Under the pieces are notes generated by a model, which searched no databases, was not told the DNA's origin, and worked only from the letters and a program-made list of their open reading frames with translations. Shown piece by piece: positions 21,149-30,236 of a stretch of 46,041 bases of DNA. Source of the DNA: Candidatus Omnitrophota bacterium (GTDB taxonomy: Bacteria > Omnitrophota > Gorgyraeia > Gygaellales > Profunditerraquicolaceae); the NCBI GenBank assembly GCA_023819035.1, contig JAMWCL010000006.1, positions 1-46,041 on the forward strand, given 5' to 3'. Every line of letters starts with the position of its first letter. Position 1 is the stretch's first letter. Made by a program: the position numbers and the translations under genes.

Positions 21149-21811
21149 ATGTATATTGTAATTGTGGGCGCAGGAAAGATTGGCTATTTTTTAGCTAAGC
21201 GACTTACTGAGGCAAAGTATACTGTAAGTATTGTGGAAAAGGACAGGGCCCTTTGTGAAAGCATTGCCCGCGAGTTAGATGTTTTGGTAATTAATGGCGA
21301 TGGTTGTGACCCGCGGATATTAGAAGAGGCCGGGATCGAGCGAGCGGATGTAGTCGCTGCGGTTACCGGAGATGATGAAGATAATCTAATTATTTGCCAA
21401 TTGGCTAAACAGTGCTTCAATGTACGTCGGACTGTGGGTAGGGTAAATAATCCCGACAACGAACATACCTTTGCTGAATTAGAGGTAGATGTTCCTATAG
21501 ATTCCACCAAGATTATTGCCAAGATTATTGAGGAGGAGGTTTCCTTTTCTGACTTTGTTTCTCTGTTAAGTTTCAAACGGGGAAAACTTGCGATTGTGCG
21601 TTTAGATTTACCTTCCGATTCACCGGTGATTAATAAGCCCCTCTCGGAGATTAAGTTACCTGAGGAGTCGGTCTTGGTGTCCATTGTAAGAGGAGAGCAG
21701 GTAATTGTGCCTAAGGGCAATACAATTCTAAAAGCAGGTGATGATATTATTGCCTTAACCCTGGTGGGTAACGAGCATAAGCTCTTGGAATTATTGGTAG
21801 GAAGGGTATGA
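21149..21811 (+). CDS. trkA: TrkA/KtrA-family K+ uptake regulatory protein (second copy)
   Basis: MYIVIVGAGKIGYFLAKRL, NGDGCDPRILEEAGIERADVVAAVTGDDEDN. Confidence 0.87.
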   Translation: MYIVIVGAGKIGYFLAKRLTEAKYTVSIVEKDRALCESIARELDVLVINGDGCDPRILEEAGIERADVVAAVTGDDEDNLIICQLAKQCFNVRRTVGRVNNPDNEHTFAELEVDVPIDSTKIIAKIIEEEVSFSDFVSLLSFKRGKLAIVRLDLPSDSPVINKPLSEIKLPEESVLVSIVRGEQVIVPKGNTILKAGDDIIALTLVGNEHKLLELLVGRV

Positions 21812-21945
21812 AGCTTAAGCCTCTCTTTAATATTATCTTAGGTATCCTGACGGAGATTTCTTATGCCTGCGGGATTATCCTGATAATATTTTTATTCTGC
21901 CTGATAGCATTCTTTATACACCCCTTAAATACATATGCTCCTTAA
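21808..21945 (+). CDS. 45-aa predicted membrane protein between trkA and trkH
   Basis: MKLKPLFNIILGILTEISYACGIILIIFLFCLIAFFIHPLNTYAP; ATGA overlap with trkA stop; 3' end overlaps trkH start; not in ORF track. Confidence 0.5.
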   Translation: MKLKPLFNIILGILTEISYACGIILIIFLFCLIAFFIHPLNTYAP

Positions 21946-23440
21946 ACCACGCTTAGCTGATTTTAAGATTATTGGTTACTATTTAGGAAAGGTCATCTTG
22001 GGTCTGGGTTTAATGATGACCTTTCCTATTCTTTTAGGATTATTTTTAAAAGAGATAAATCCGCTTTTGGATTTTCTGATTACTTTGGAATTAAGTGTAA
22101 TTATAGGTTTAATCCTAACCAAGCTATGTTTTACGGAAAAAGAATTAAACTGGATGCAGGCGATGGTGGTAGTCTCTTTGACCTGGATCTCAGCCATGTT
22201 TTTAGGAGCCCTACCCTTATATCTTAGTGGACACTGGCGATCATACTTAGATGCCTGTTTTGAGACTATGTCTGGATTTGCTACCACCGGGCTTACCCTG
22301 GTTTGTGATCTGGATCACCTTTCTTATACCCATAATCTCTGGCGACACTTAATGATGTTTATGGGCGGTCAAGGTATTATCATTGTTGCCTTAGCATTTT
22401 TCTTTCGCGGATTTTCAGGAGCACTAAGAATATATGTAGGGGAGGCAAGGGAAGAGAGGATTTTTCCCAATGTAATTCATACCGCGCGTTTTATCTGGTT
22501 AGTGAGTATAGTGTATTTAGTCTTGGGTACAGTGGGTTTAGGTTTAGCAGGGATATTGAATGGAATGAGGCCTTTGCGGGCTTTCTTTCACGGGCTCTGT
22601 ATATTTATGACTGCTTTCGATACAGGAGGTTTTACTCCCCAGTCTCAAAACATTCTTTACTATCACAGTGGGCTTTTTGAGCTTTTAACCATGGTAATCA
22701 TGATCCTGGGGGCAATAAATTTTCAACTCCATTATCATATCTGGACAGGAAGACGAAAGGAGATTTTAAGGGATATAGAGACACAAACATTTTTTATGAG
22801 TGTAGTTATTTGTTTTCTTATTGTGATGATAGGATTGATTAGATGGGAAGGTTATCCTCCTACCTTAATGTTATTTCGTAAAGGAGCCTATCAGCTTCTT
22901 TCTGCACATACCGGTACCGGTTATCAAACCATATATCCCTGGCAGTGGAAGAAAGATTGGAATCATCTGGCTTTAAGCGGAATACTTATTGCCATGGCCT
23001 TAGGGGGCGCGATCTGTTCTACCGCGGGAGCAATCAAGATGGTACGCATTGGCAGTATATTTAAGATCTTGTTAGAGGAGATCAAAAGGATAATCCTGCC
23101 GGAACGGGCGGTATTTTTTGAGCGATTTCATCATATAAAAGAGATCTTTATTGAGGATAAATTTGCCAAAGCAACCTTATTTATAACCCTGCTTTATATA
23201 GGATTCTATGGTTTAGGAGCAATAATAGGAATGTCTTTGGGATACCCTTTCTTAGATTCCCTGTTTGAGTCTATATCTGCTACTGCCAATGTAGGTCTAT
23301 CCTGCGGGATCACCCATATAAATATGCCTGATCTTTTAAAGATTACCTATATCCTTCAGATGTGGGCAGGCCGTCTGGAGTTTATCTCAGTATTTACCCT
23401 GGCAGGATTCCTTATTGCAGTAATAAAAGGAAAGAGATGA
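21935..23440 (+). CDS. trkH: TrkH/KtrB-family potassium transporter
   Basis: ACFETMSGFATTGLTLV, MFMGGQGIIIVALAF, AHTGTGYQTI, GGAICSTAGAIKMVR, ESISATANVGLSCGI. Confidence 0.93.
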   Translation: MLLKPRLADFKIIGYYLGKVILGLGLMMTFPILLGLFLKEINPLLDFLITLELSVIIGLILTKLCFTEKELNWMQAMVVVSLTWISAMFLGALPLYLSGHWRSYLDACFETMSGFATTGLTLVCDLDHLSYTHNLWRHLMMFMGGQGIIIVALAFFFRGFSGALRIYVGEAREERIFPNVIHTARFIWLVSIVYLVLGTVGLGLAGILNGMRPLRAFFHGLCIFMTAFDTGGFTPQSQNILYYHSGLFELLTMVIMILGAINFQLHYHIWTGRRKEILRDIETQTFFMSVVICFLIVMIGLIRWEGYPPTLMLFRKGAYQLLSAHTGTGYQTIYPWQWKKDWNHLALSGILIAMALGGAICSTAGAIKMVRIGSIFKILLEEIKRIILPERAVFFERFHHIKEIFIEDKFAKATLFITLLYIGFYGLGAIIGMSLGYPFLDSLFESISATANVGLSCGITHINMPDLLKITYILQMWAGRLEFISVFTLAGFLIAVIKGKR

Positions 23441-23925
23441 TTACCACCCTTATCCATATAATATTAATGATTGTGCTTTTTAGCTTCTCTGGCTTTGCTC
23501 AATCGGTCTCAAGTGAGCAGTTAATTAAGGAGGCTCAGCAATACGATAAGAAAACCATCCTTTATCAAGGAGAGGTTATCGGTGATATTATGCTCCGAAA
23601 AGACCATGCCTGGATTAATCTTCACGATGGAGGTTTTGCTATCGGGGTGTGGGTGGATAGAGATTTAATTACCCAGATAAATTATACGGGAGGTTATAAA
23701 TATAAAGGCGATTGGATTGAGGTAAAAGGGATATTTAACCGCGCCTGTTTAGAGCATGGAGGAGATATGGATATCCATGCCCAACAGTTGAAAAAGATAA
23801 AATCCGGAGAATTAGTTAAGGAGAAGACCGATGTCTATAAAGAAGAACTTGCTTTAATGGGAGCGGGATTACTATGTCTGATTTTGATTTTGACCAGATC
23901 CAAAAGACAGTTGAGGCAGAGTTAG
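23437..23925 (+). CDS. Predicted exported/membrane-anchored protein with OB-fold-like middle
   Basis: N-terminal signal peptide-like MITTLIHIILMIVLFSFSGFAQS, YQGEVIGDIMLRKDHAWINLHDGG...VKG, C-terminal TM and basic tail; ATGA overlap with trkH. Confidence 0.6.
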   Translation: MITTLIHIILMIVLFSFSGFAQSVSSEQLIKEAQQYDKKTILYQGEVIGDIMLRKDHAWINLHDGGFAIGVWVDRDLITQINYTGGYKYKGDWIEVKGIFNRACLEHGGDMDIHAQQLKKIKSGELVKEKTDVYKEELALMGAGLLCLILILTRSKRQLRQS

Positions 23926-24926
23926 AAAGGATAACCTCCTTTCAGCAACTCCAGGTATTTCAACATAAGTACCTGGGAAGGAAAGGAGTAATTCCCTCTC
24001 TTACTCGTCAACTTTCTAAGTTGGAGCCTGTGCAACGTCGTCAGCTTGGTCAGAGGATTAATGCCTTGAAACAGAGGCTTATTAATTATATTGCGGAGAA
24101 AGAACCTTTGTTTAAAACCCAGGCTTCCTCCCAAAGTTTTAGTTTAAGTGAACTTAGTCTTCCCGGGATCGCCCAAGAGTTAGGACATCTTCATCCGATT
24201 ACCCGGGTTATTGAAGAGATCTGTGGGGTATTTATGCGCATGGGTTTTAGTGTGGTGGAGGGACCGGAGATTGAAACAGAATACAATAATTTTACTGGCT
24301 TAAATATTCCTTTAGAACATCCTGCGCGGGATGTCTTTGATACCTTCTATTTAGAGCCCAGGGCTTGGATTAGGGATAGGAAAGAGCTTAAAGAGAGGTT
24401 ATTACTGCGCAGTCATACCTCTCCTGTGCAGATCAGGGTAATGAGAGCGCGTAAGCCTCCCTTAGCAGTGGTGGTTCCTGGTAGGGTTTATCGGCCTGAT
24501 GCGGTAGATGCCAGTCATTCCTTTATGTTTCATCAGATAGAAGGGTTTATGGTAGATGAGGATATAAGGTTTTCCGATCTAAAAGGAGTCTTAGAGGTTT
24601 TTCTAAAGGCGATCTTTGGTCAGGAGATTAGCATGCGTTTTCGACCGCACTTCTTTCCTTTTACTGAACCCTCTGCAGAGGTAGATATCGGTTGTATTAT
24701 CTGTAAAGGCGAAGGTTGCTCGGTCTGTAGCAGGAAGGGTTGGCTGGAGATTTTAGGCGCAGGGATGATTCACCCTAATGTATTTAAAAATGTGGGTTAT
24801 GACCCAAACAAATACACGGGTTTTGCTTTTGGTTTAGGTGTAGAAAGGATCGCCATGTTAAAATATTCCATTAATGATATCCGTTTATTCTTCGAGAATG
24901 ACCTAAGATTTTTGAAACAATTTTAA
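23874..24926 (+). CDS. pheS: Phenylalanyl-tRNA synthetase alpha subunit
   Basis: YLGRKGVI, LGHLHPITRVIEEICGVFMRMGF, GPEIETEYNNFTGLNIP, LRSHTSPVQIR, GFAFGLGVERIAMLKY. Confidence 0.95.
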   Translation: MSDFDFDQIQKTVEAELERITSFQQLQVFQHKYLGRKGVIPSLTRQLSKLEPVQRRQLGQRINALKQRLINYIAEKEPLFKTQASSQSFSLSELSLPGIAQELGHLHPITRVIEEICGVFMRMGFSVVEGPEIETEYNNFTGLNIPLEHPARDVFDTFYLEPRAWIRDRKELKERLLLRSHTSPVQIRVMRARKPPLAVVVPGRVYRPDAVDASHSFMFHQIEGFMVDEDIRFSDLKGVLEVFLKAIFGQEISMRFRPHFFPFTEPSAEVDIGCIICKGEGCSVCSRKGWLEILGAGMIHPNVFKNVGYDPNKYTGFAFGLGVERIAMLKYSINDIRLFFENDLRFLKQF

Positions 24927-24927
24927 G

Positions 24928-26928
24928 ATGAGATTTACTTATAATTGGTTAAATGAGTTTGTTGAGATTAAGCTGAAGCCCCAGGCACTTGCGCAGGTGC
25001 TTACGATGGCAGGGCTTGAGGTAGTTTTTTTAGAAGAAAAAGAAGGTGATTTTGTTTTTGAGATAGAGATAACCTCTAATCGACCTGACCTCCTAAGTAT
25101 TATAGGAATTGCTCGTGAGGTAGCTGCACTTACGGGAAAGAAGCTGAAATTAGGCTCCTTCTCTTTAAAGAGCTACAGAGGTTTTAATTCGAATTTTAAG
25201 ATCGAGATTGAAGATAGAAATGACTGTCTTTTATATAATGCTAAGATTATAAAAAATATAAAGGTTGGATCTTCTCCGGATTGGCTTAAACAAAGATTAG
25301 AACTTGTTGGTTGTCGAAGTATAAATAATATTGTGGATATTACCAATTATGTTATGTTTGTCTGGGGTCAACCTTTGCATGCCTTTGATTTAGATAAATT
25401 GGATGACTGCTGTATAATCGTGCGACGGGCAAAGGATAAGGAGGAGCTGATTACCTTGGATGGCCAGAAAAGGATTCTTGATCCACAAACCTTAATAATT
25501 GCGGATAAAAAGAAGGCATTGGCTTTAGCCGGGATTATAGGGGGAGAGAATAGCCAGATAAGTCAGAATACCCAGCATATCCTTCTTGAGGCAGCTATCT
25601 TTAACCCTTTGATTATCCGACGCACAAGACAGAGATTAGGGATTCAGACAGAATCTGCTTATAGATTTGAGCGTGGGTTAGAGCCTCAGATTCTAAAAAG
25701 TGCTTCGTGGGAGGCGGTGGATTTGATGCGGAGAATCTGCGGTGGAATGCTTATCTTAGATAAAACCCAGGGCAGGCCTAAGAAAAAAGATAAAATCATC
25801 TATTTTAATTCTCAACAGGTAAAGAGGAGTTTGGGGATAGAGATCGATCAGAAGAAGATAATCACCATCTTAGTTTCCTTAGGATTTAAGGTAAAAAAGC
25901 AAAAGAAGGCTTTAAAGATAGGTATTCCCTCCTACCGTAAGGATATCAGTTTAGAGATGGATATAGTGGAGGAGATTGCCAGGATATATGGTTATGAGAA
26001 TATCCCTACCAGTTTACCTAAGGTTTTGACAAAGATAGAGCCGGATTTAAAAAGGACTTATATTTTAAAGATAAAAGATATCCTTATAGGATTGGGTTTA
26101 GATGAGGTTTTAACCTACAGTCTTACTGATAAAGAAACCCTAAAGGATTTTGGTCTGGAATCTAAAGAGGCGGTCTCTATCCTTAATCCTTTAAGTAAGG
26201 AACAGGAGGTCTTAAGGACCTCACTTCTTCCCAGCCTCTTAAACATTATAATCCACAATCTTAATCAAAAACAGAATTATGTAAGGATATTTGAGATAGC
26301 CCATATCTTTAGTTTTTTAAATGATAGACCCCAGGAAGAGCTTAGCTTGGGTTTAGGGATAGCGGGTGTAAAACCAACCTTAACCTGCCAGGGTTTAATT
26401 AAGGAGGAGATGGGATTCTTACATTTAAAAGGAATAATTCAGATGCTTTTGGATAGATTGGGGATTGATAATTATAGCTTTAAACTTAATGAAAAGGAGG
26501 GGATAGATCTTTATCTTGGTAAGGAAAGAATAGGTTTTATTCTGATGCGATCTATCTTAAAGAACAAAAAGGCATATCTGGCTGAGATTTCTTTAACGAG
26601 GCTTTTTGGTTTTATAAGATTAGAAAAGAGGTTTACTCCCTTTCCGGTCTATCCGGCAATTATCCGGGATATAAGTTTTATCCTTAAAGAGGGAACCTTT
26701 ATTGAGGAACTTATAGAGGAGATTCGTAGGCAAGGTCAACCGTTTCTGAAAGAGGCAAGGGTAATTGATTTTTATAAAGGAAAACAGGTTCCCCCAGGAT
26801 TTCAAGGTTTAACCATCTCCTGTCTTTATCGCTCAGATGAACGCACCCTTACCGAAGAAGAGGTTAATCCTTTGCATGACGGGGTTGTTAAGATGGTAGT
26901 GGAGAAGTTTAACGCAAGAATAAGATAA
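24928..26928 (+). CDS. pheT: Phenylalanyl-tRNA synthetase beta subunit lacking the EMAP-II-like tRNA-binding domain
   Basis: MRFTYNWLNEFVE...TMAGLEV directly followed by EIEITSNRPDLLSIIGIARE; C-terminal FDX-ACB motif YRSDERTLTEEEVNPLHD. Confidence 0.94.
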   Translation: MRFTYNWLNEFVEIKLKPQALAQVLTMAGLEVVFLEEKEGDFVFEIEITSNRPDLLSIIGIAREVAALTGKKLKLGSFSLKSYRGFNSNFKIEIEDRNDCLLYNAKIIKNIKVGSSPDWLKQRLELVGCRSINNIVDITNYVMFVWGQPLHAFDLDKLDDCCIIVRRAKDKEELITLDGQKRILDPQTLIIADKKKALALAGIIGGENSQISQNTQHILLEAAIFNPLIIRRTRQRLGIQTESAYRFERGLEPQILKSASWEAVDLMRRICGGMLILDKTQGRPKKKDKIIYFNSQQVKRSLGIEIDQKKIITILVSLGFKVKKQKKALKIGIPSYRKDISLEMDIVEEIARIYGYENIPTSLPKVLTKIEPDLKRTYILKIKDILIGLGLDEVLTYSLTDKETLKDFGLESKEAVSILNPLSKEQEVLRTSLLPSLLNIIIHNLNQKQNYVRIFEIAHIFSFLNDRPQEELSLGLGIAGVKPTLTCQGLIKEEMGFLHLKGIIQMLLDRLGIDNYSFKLNEKEGIDLYLGKERIGFILMRSILKNKKAYLAEISLTRLFGFIRLEKRFTPFPVYPAIIRDISFILKEGTFIEELIEEIRRQGQPFLKEARVIDFYKGKQVPPGFQGLTISCLYRSDERTLTEEEVNPLHDGVVKMVVEKFNARIR

Positions 26929-26931
26929 TAT

Positions 26932-26960
26932 TTGACATTTATCTTCAGATGTGTTATACT
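26932..26960 (+). promoter_or_regulatory. Promoter TTGACA-N17-TATACT for 6S RNA
   Basis: TTGACA 26932-26937, TATACT 26955-26960. Confidence 0.7.
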
Positions 26961-26988
26961 TGTTTTTGCTTAAAGGAGAATTCTTTGA

Positions 26989-27152
26989 AATATCCCTGCA
27001 GTGCCCGTTAGGAGGAAAAAGAAGCGGTGAACCAACACCTTTTTGAAGGGAGCTTAACTTCCTTGGCACCGTGGTGTTAAGGAGAGAGCACCCACTTTAA
27101 AAAAGACGGTTCATATCCTATCGCCTCCAACGGCACGCGCGGGGATTTTTTT
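26989..27152 (+). ncRNA. ssrS: 6S RNA (SsrS)-like
   Basis: Closing stem AUCCCUGC-GUGCCcGUU-GGAGG / CCUCC-AACGGCAC-GCGC-GGGAU enclosing GGUGAACCAACACC...GAAGGGAGCUUAA; poly-U at 3' end; own promoter. Confidence 0.8.
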
Positions 27153-27162
27153 TAAGATAATA

Positions 27163-28488
27163 ATGAAAGAAGTTTTTTATGCTGATCTATTTAACCAAGA
27201 CAGATCCCGCTCGTTTAAAGATCTCCCCTTAGCCATAAGGCTCCGTCCTACCTCTCTTGAGGAGTTTGTTGGTCAAGAGCATATCTTAGGCAGAGGGAAG
27301 CTTTTACGTCGGGCAATTGAGGCAGATCGCTTAAACTCCTTGATCCTTTATGGTCCTGCGGGTACAGGAAAAACCTCTTTAGCCTGGTGTATTGCCCATA
27401 AGACAAAGGCATATTATGTCTCGGTAAATGCTACCACCTCCAATGTAGAAGAACTGCGTAAGATTATCCTTCAAGCAAAACAGAGAAAGATACAAACAGG
27501 AAGAAAAACCATCCTTTTTATTGATGAGATCCATCGCTTTAATAAGGCCCAGCAGGATGTATTGATGCCAGATATTGAGGAGGGAAATCCTGTTTTAATT
27601 GGTGCTACGGTGCATAACCCCTTTTTCTCCTTAACCTCCACCTTGCTTTCCCGTTCCTTGGTCTTTGAGTTTAAGCCTTTAAAGGAAGAGGAGATCATAA
27701 GGATTCTTAATCTTGCCTTAAAGGATAAAGAACGGGGATTGGGGAATTTAAAGATAAAGATAAGTAAAAAGGCCTTAAGTTTTTTAGCCAGGGCCTGTGA
27801 AGGAGATGCGCGCCGGGCTTTAAATGCTTTAGAATTGGGGGTCTTAACCACCCCTAAATCTAAAGATGGTTTTATTAACTTTGATTTAAAGGTAGTCTCA
27901 GAATCGATCCAGAAAAAACCTGTTTTGTATGATAAGGATGAGGACGCCCATTATGATACTGCCTCTGCCTTTATTAAATCCCTACGGGGTTCGGATCCTG
28001 ATGCGGCTTTATATTGGATGGCTAAGATGCTTTATGCTGGAGAGGATCCGCGTTTTATTGCCCGCAGGCTCTGTATCTGTGCTGCGGAAGATGTAGGTAA
28101 TGCTGATCCCTTAGCCTTAGTCTTAGCCAATGCTGCTTATCAGATCTCAGAGTTTGTGGGTATGCCTGAGGCACGGATTGTTTTGGCTCAGGCGGTTATC
28201 TATATTGCCTGCGCACCTAAATCTAATACTGCTTATTTAGCCATCGAGAAAGCCTACCAGGATATTCAAAAGCATAAACTGCAAGCGGTTCCTGAGCATC
28301 TTAAGGATGCCCACTTAGATAAAGAGCGATTAGGCCATGGTAGGGGTTATAAGTACCCCCATGATTATCCTGACCATTATGTAAAACAGATCTATCTTTC
28401 TAAAAAGGTTAAATACTATGAGCCCACTAATATAGGTTATGAAGCAAGGATAAAACAACGTCTGGAAAAAATACGGGGTAGCTCTTAA
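27163..28488 (+). CDS. rarA: Replication-associated recombination protein A (RarA/MgsA AAA ATPase)
   Basis: LAIRLRPTSLEEFVGQEHIL, LYGPAGTGKTSLAW, FIDEIHRFNKAQQDVLMPDIEEG, RGSDPDAALYWMAKMLYAGEDPRFIARRL. Confidence 0.95.
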   Translation: MKEVFYADLFNQDRSRSFKDLPLAIRLRPTSLEEFVGQEHILGRGKLLRRAIEADRLNSLILYGPAGTGKTSLAWCIAHKTKAYYVSVNATTSNVEELRKIILQAKQRKIQTGRKTILFIDEIHRFNKAQQDVLMPDIEEGNPVLIGATVHNPFFSLTSTLLSRSLVFEFKPLKEEEIIRILNLALKDKERGLGNLKIKISKKALSFLARACEGDARRALNALELGVLTTPKSKDGFINFDLKVVSESIQKKPVLYDKDEDAHYDTASAFIKSLRGSDPDAALYWMAKMLYAGEDPRFIARRLCICAAEDVGNADPLALVLANAAYQISEFVGMPEARIVLAQAVIYIACAPKSNTAYLAIEKAYQDIQKHKLQAVPEHLKDAHLDKERLGHGRGYKYPHDYPDHYVKQIYLSKKVKYYEPTNIGYEARIKQRLEKIRGSS

Positions 28489-28644
28489 TCTAAAGGAGAA
28501 CCTTTTCTTAAGAATAATCCAGACGGATCGTATCTATTCTTTTAAGCCTTCGATCTATTTAAGTAAAAAAGAGGGATTTAAGTTTTTTAAGATTTGATTT
28601 TTTTTCAATATAATGTAAAATAGTTATAAAAGGGAAAGATTAAG

Positions 28645-29514
28645 ATGCTTGTAGTAGGGATAGATGAGAATGGATTAGGACCCATCTTAGGTCCTTTGGT
28701 CGTTACGGCAAGTTTGGTAGAAGCCAAAGACCCCGAGAGACTTTCAAAAGGAAGTTTAAAAGAAAGTAAAAAGATCTGTGGTTTTGGAAGAATGAAGGAA
28801 TGTGAGAGAATTGTTCTTTCTTTTTATAAATTACTTTATAATTCTATACCTTCTAATACCCTGGAATTCTTATCCAATATTCTTATCCAGAAGGATAGAT
28901 GTTCCCTCCCTTTTTTACATTGCATCTGTGACCTTCAGATTCCATCTTGGATGAACTCAGGGATTAATAACCAAATCGCTCAGAATTATTTGCAGGAGAT
29001 AGATGCGAGCATAAAGGAGATAAAAAGTATAGCGATCTGTCCTGGTAAATTTAATCAGAGATTAAAATATGTCTCGGGCAAATTGCATTTAAATTATTTA
29101 CTTTTTGAAGATCTTTTTTCATACTTTAAAGAAAATTATAAAGATGAGATCTTATTTCTCTGTGGAAGAAATGGAAGAACGAAAAATTATCAAAAATTTT
29201 TTAATCTCTTTTCACCTATTTTCAATTATGAAACGAAAGATGAGATCGGTTATTATTTTTGTGATGGTCAAAAGGTAAGATTTATTACAGATGGGGATGC
29301 GAGGTATTTTCCTATAACAATTTCTTCAATATTTGGTAAATATATAAGAGAACTTTTTATAAGGAGAATGAACGAATTTTTTAAATCTAAAATCCCTGCC
29401 CTTCTTTATTGTAGTGGATATCGAGATAAGAAAACAAGACAATTTATAAAAGAGACAGCGGATTTAAGAAATGAACTTAATATTCCGGAAGAATGTTTTT
29501 TGAGAGAAAGATAA
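28645..29514 (+). CDS. Divergent RNase HII-like protein
   Basis: GIDENGLGPILGPLVVTASLV (compare GIDEAGRGPLAGPVVVAA), KESKKI, DGDARYFPITISSIFGKYIREL (compare GDAKSxSIAAASIxAKVxRD), GYRDKKTRQFI. Confidence 0.7.
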   Translation: MLVVGIDENGLGPILGPLVVTASLVEAKDPERLSKGSLKESKKICGFGRMKECERIVLSFYKLLYNSIPSNTLEFLSNILIQKDRCSLPFLHCICDLQIPSWMNSGINNQIAQNYLQEIDASIKEIKSIAICPGKFNQRLKYVSGKLHLNYLLFEDLFSYFKENYKDEILFLCGRNGRTKNYQKFFNLFSPIFNYETKDEIGYYFCDGQKVRFITDGDARYFPITISSIFGKYIRELFIRRMNEFFKSKIPALLYCSGYRDKKTRQFIKETADLRNELNIPEECFLRER

Positions 29515-29524
29515 AAAAGAAAAG

Positions 29525-30187
29525 ATGATTATTACTGAACAGAAACCCTTGGAAGAGATCTTAGAGGATTTAAAGCAGTACAAAAGGATATTTTTGGTAG
29601 GATGCGGTGAGTGTGCTACTCTCTGTAAGAGCGGAGGGGAACCAGAGCTTAAAAAGATAAAAGAAGAATTAGAAAAGGAAGGCAAGATCATTGTGGGTAG
29701 CTGCTTACCCAATGCCCCTTGCATTTCCAGTCAGATCAAGACTGAGCTTGCCAGAAATATCCCGGCGTTAAAGAAAGCCGAGGTGATTTTGGTTTTAGCT
29801 TGTGGTTTAGGGGTTCAATCGGTAAAGGAGAATAATAGATTAGCCCTTACAGTTTTGCCGGCATTAAATACATTATTCGCCGGGGTTTTGGATAAAGAGG
29901 GAAACCTTCTTGAGAAATGCTCCTTATGCGGAGAATGTATCTTGGCGCTTACCGCAGGGATCTGTCCTGTTACCCTTTGTGCTAAGGGTCTTTTAAATGG
30001 TCCATGCGGAGGAATGGATAAAGGCAAGTGCGAGGTAGATAAGGAAAAAGATTGTGTCTGGGTTTTAATCTATAACGAACTTCAAAAAACAAAAAAACTC
30101 GACAATCTAAGAAAGACACAAGCACCCAAGGATTTTAAGAGATTAATTAAACCCCGCAAATTAATCCTAATAGGGAATTGCTCTTAA
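29525..30187 (+). CDS. metV: MetV-like methylenetetrahydrofolate reductase C-terminal (Cys-rich) domain protein
   Basis: VGCGECATLCKSGGEPE, LACGLGVQSV, CSLCGECILALTAGICPVTLCAKGLLNGPCGGMDKGKCEV. Confidence 0.8.
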   Translation: MIITEQKPLEEILEDLKQYKRIFLVGCGECATLCKSGGEPELKKIKEELEKEGKIIVGSCLPNAPCISSQIKTELARNIPALKKAEVILVLACGLGVQSVKENNRLALTVLPALNTLFAGVLDKEGNLLEKCSLCGECILALTAGICPVTLCAKGLLNGPCGGMDKGKCEVDKEKDCVWVLIYNELQKTKKLDNLRKTQAPKDFKRLIKPRKLILIGNCS

Positions 30188-30236
30188 GCATTTTTTAAAG
30201 GACGGTTGGCATTAGGGACTAAAGATCTTCTTGGTA

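Noticed and set aside
21184-21720. 178-aa minus-strand ORF opposite the second trkA
   Set aside because: Long but antisense to a recognisable TrkA; Ser/Thr-rich composition typical of a shadow frame
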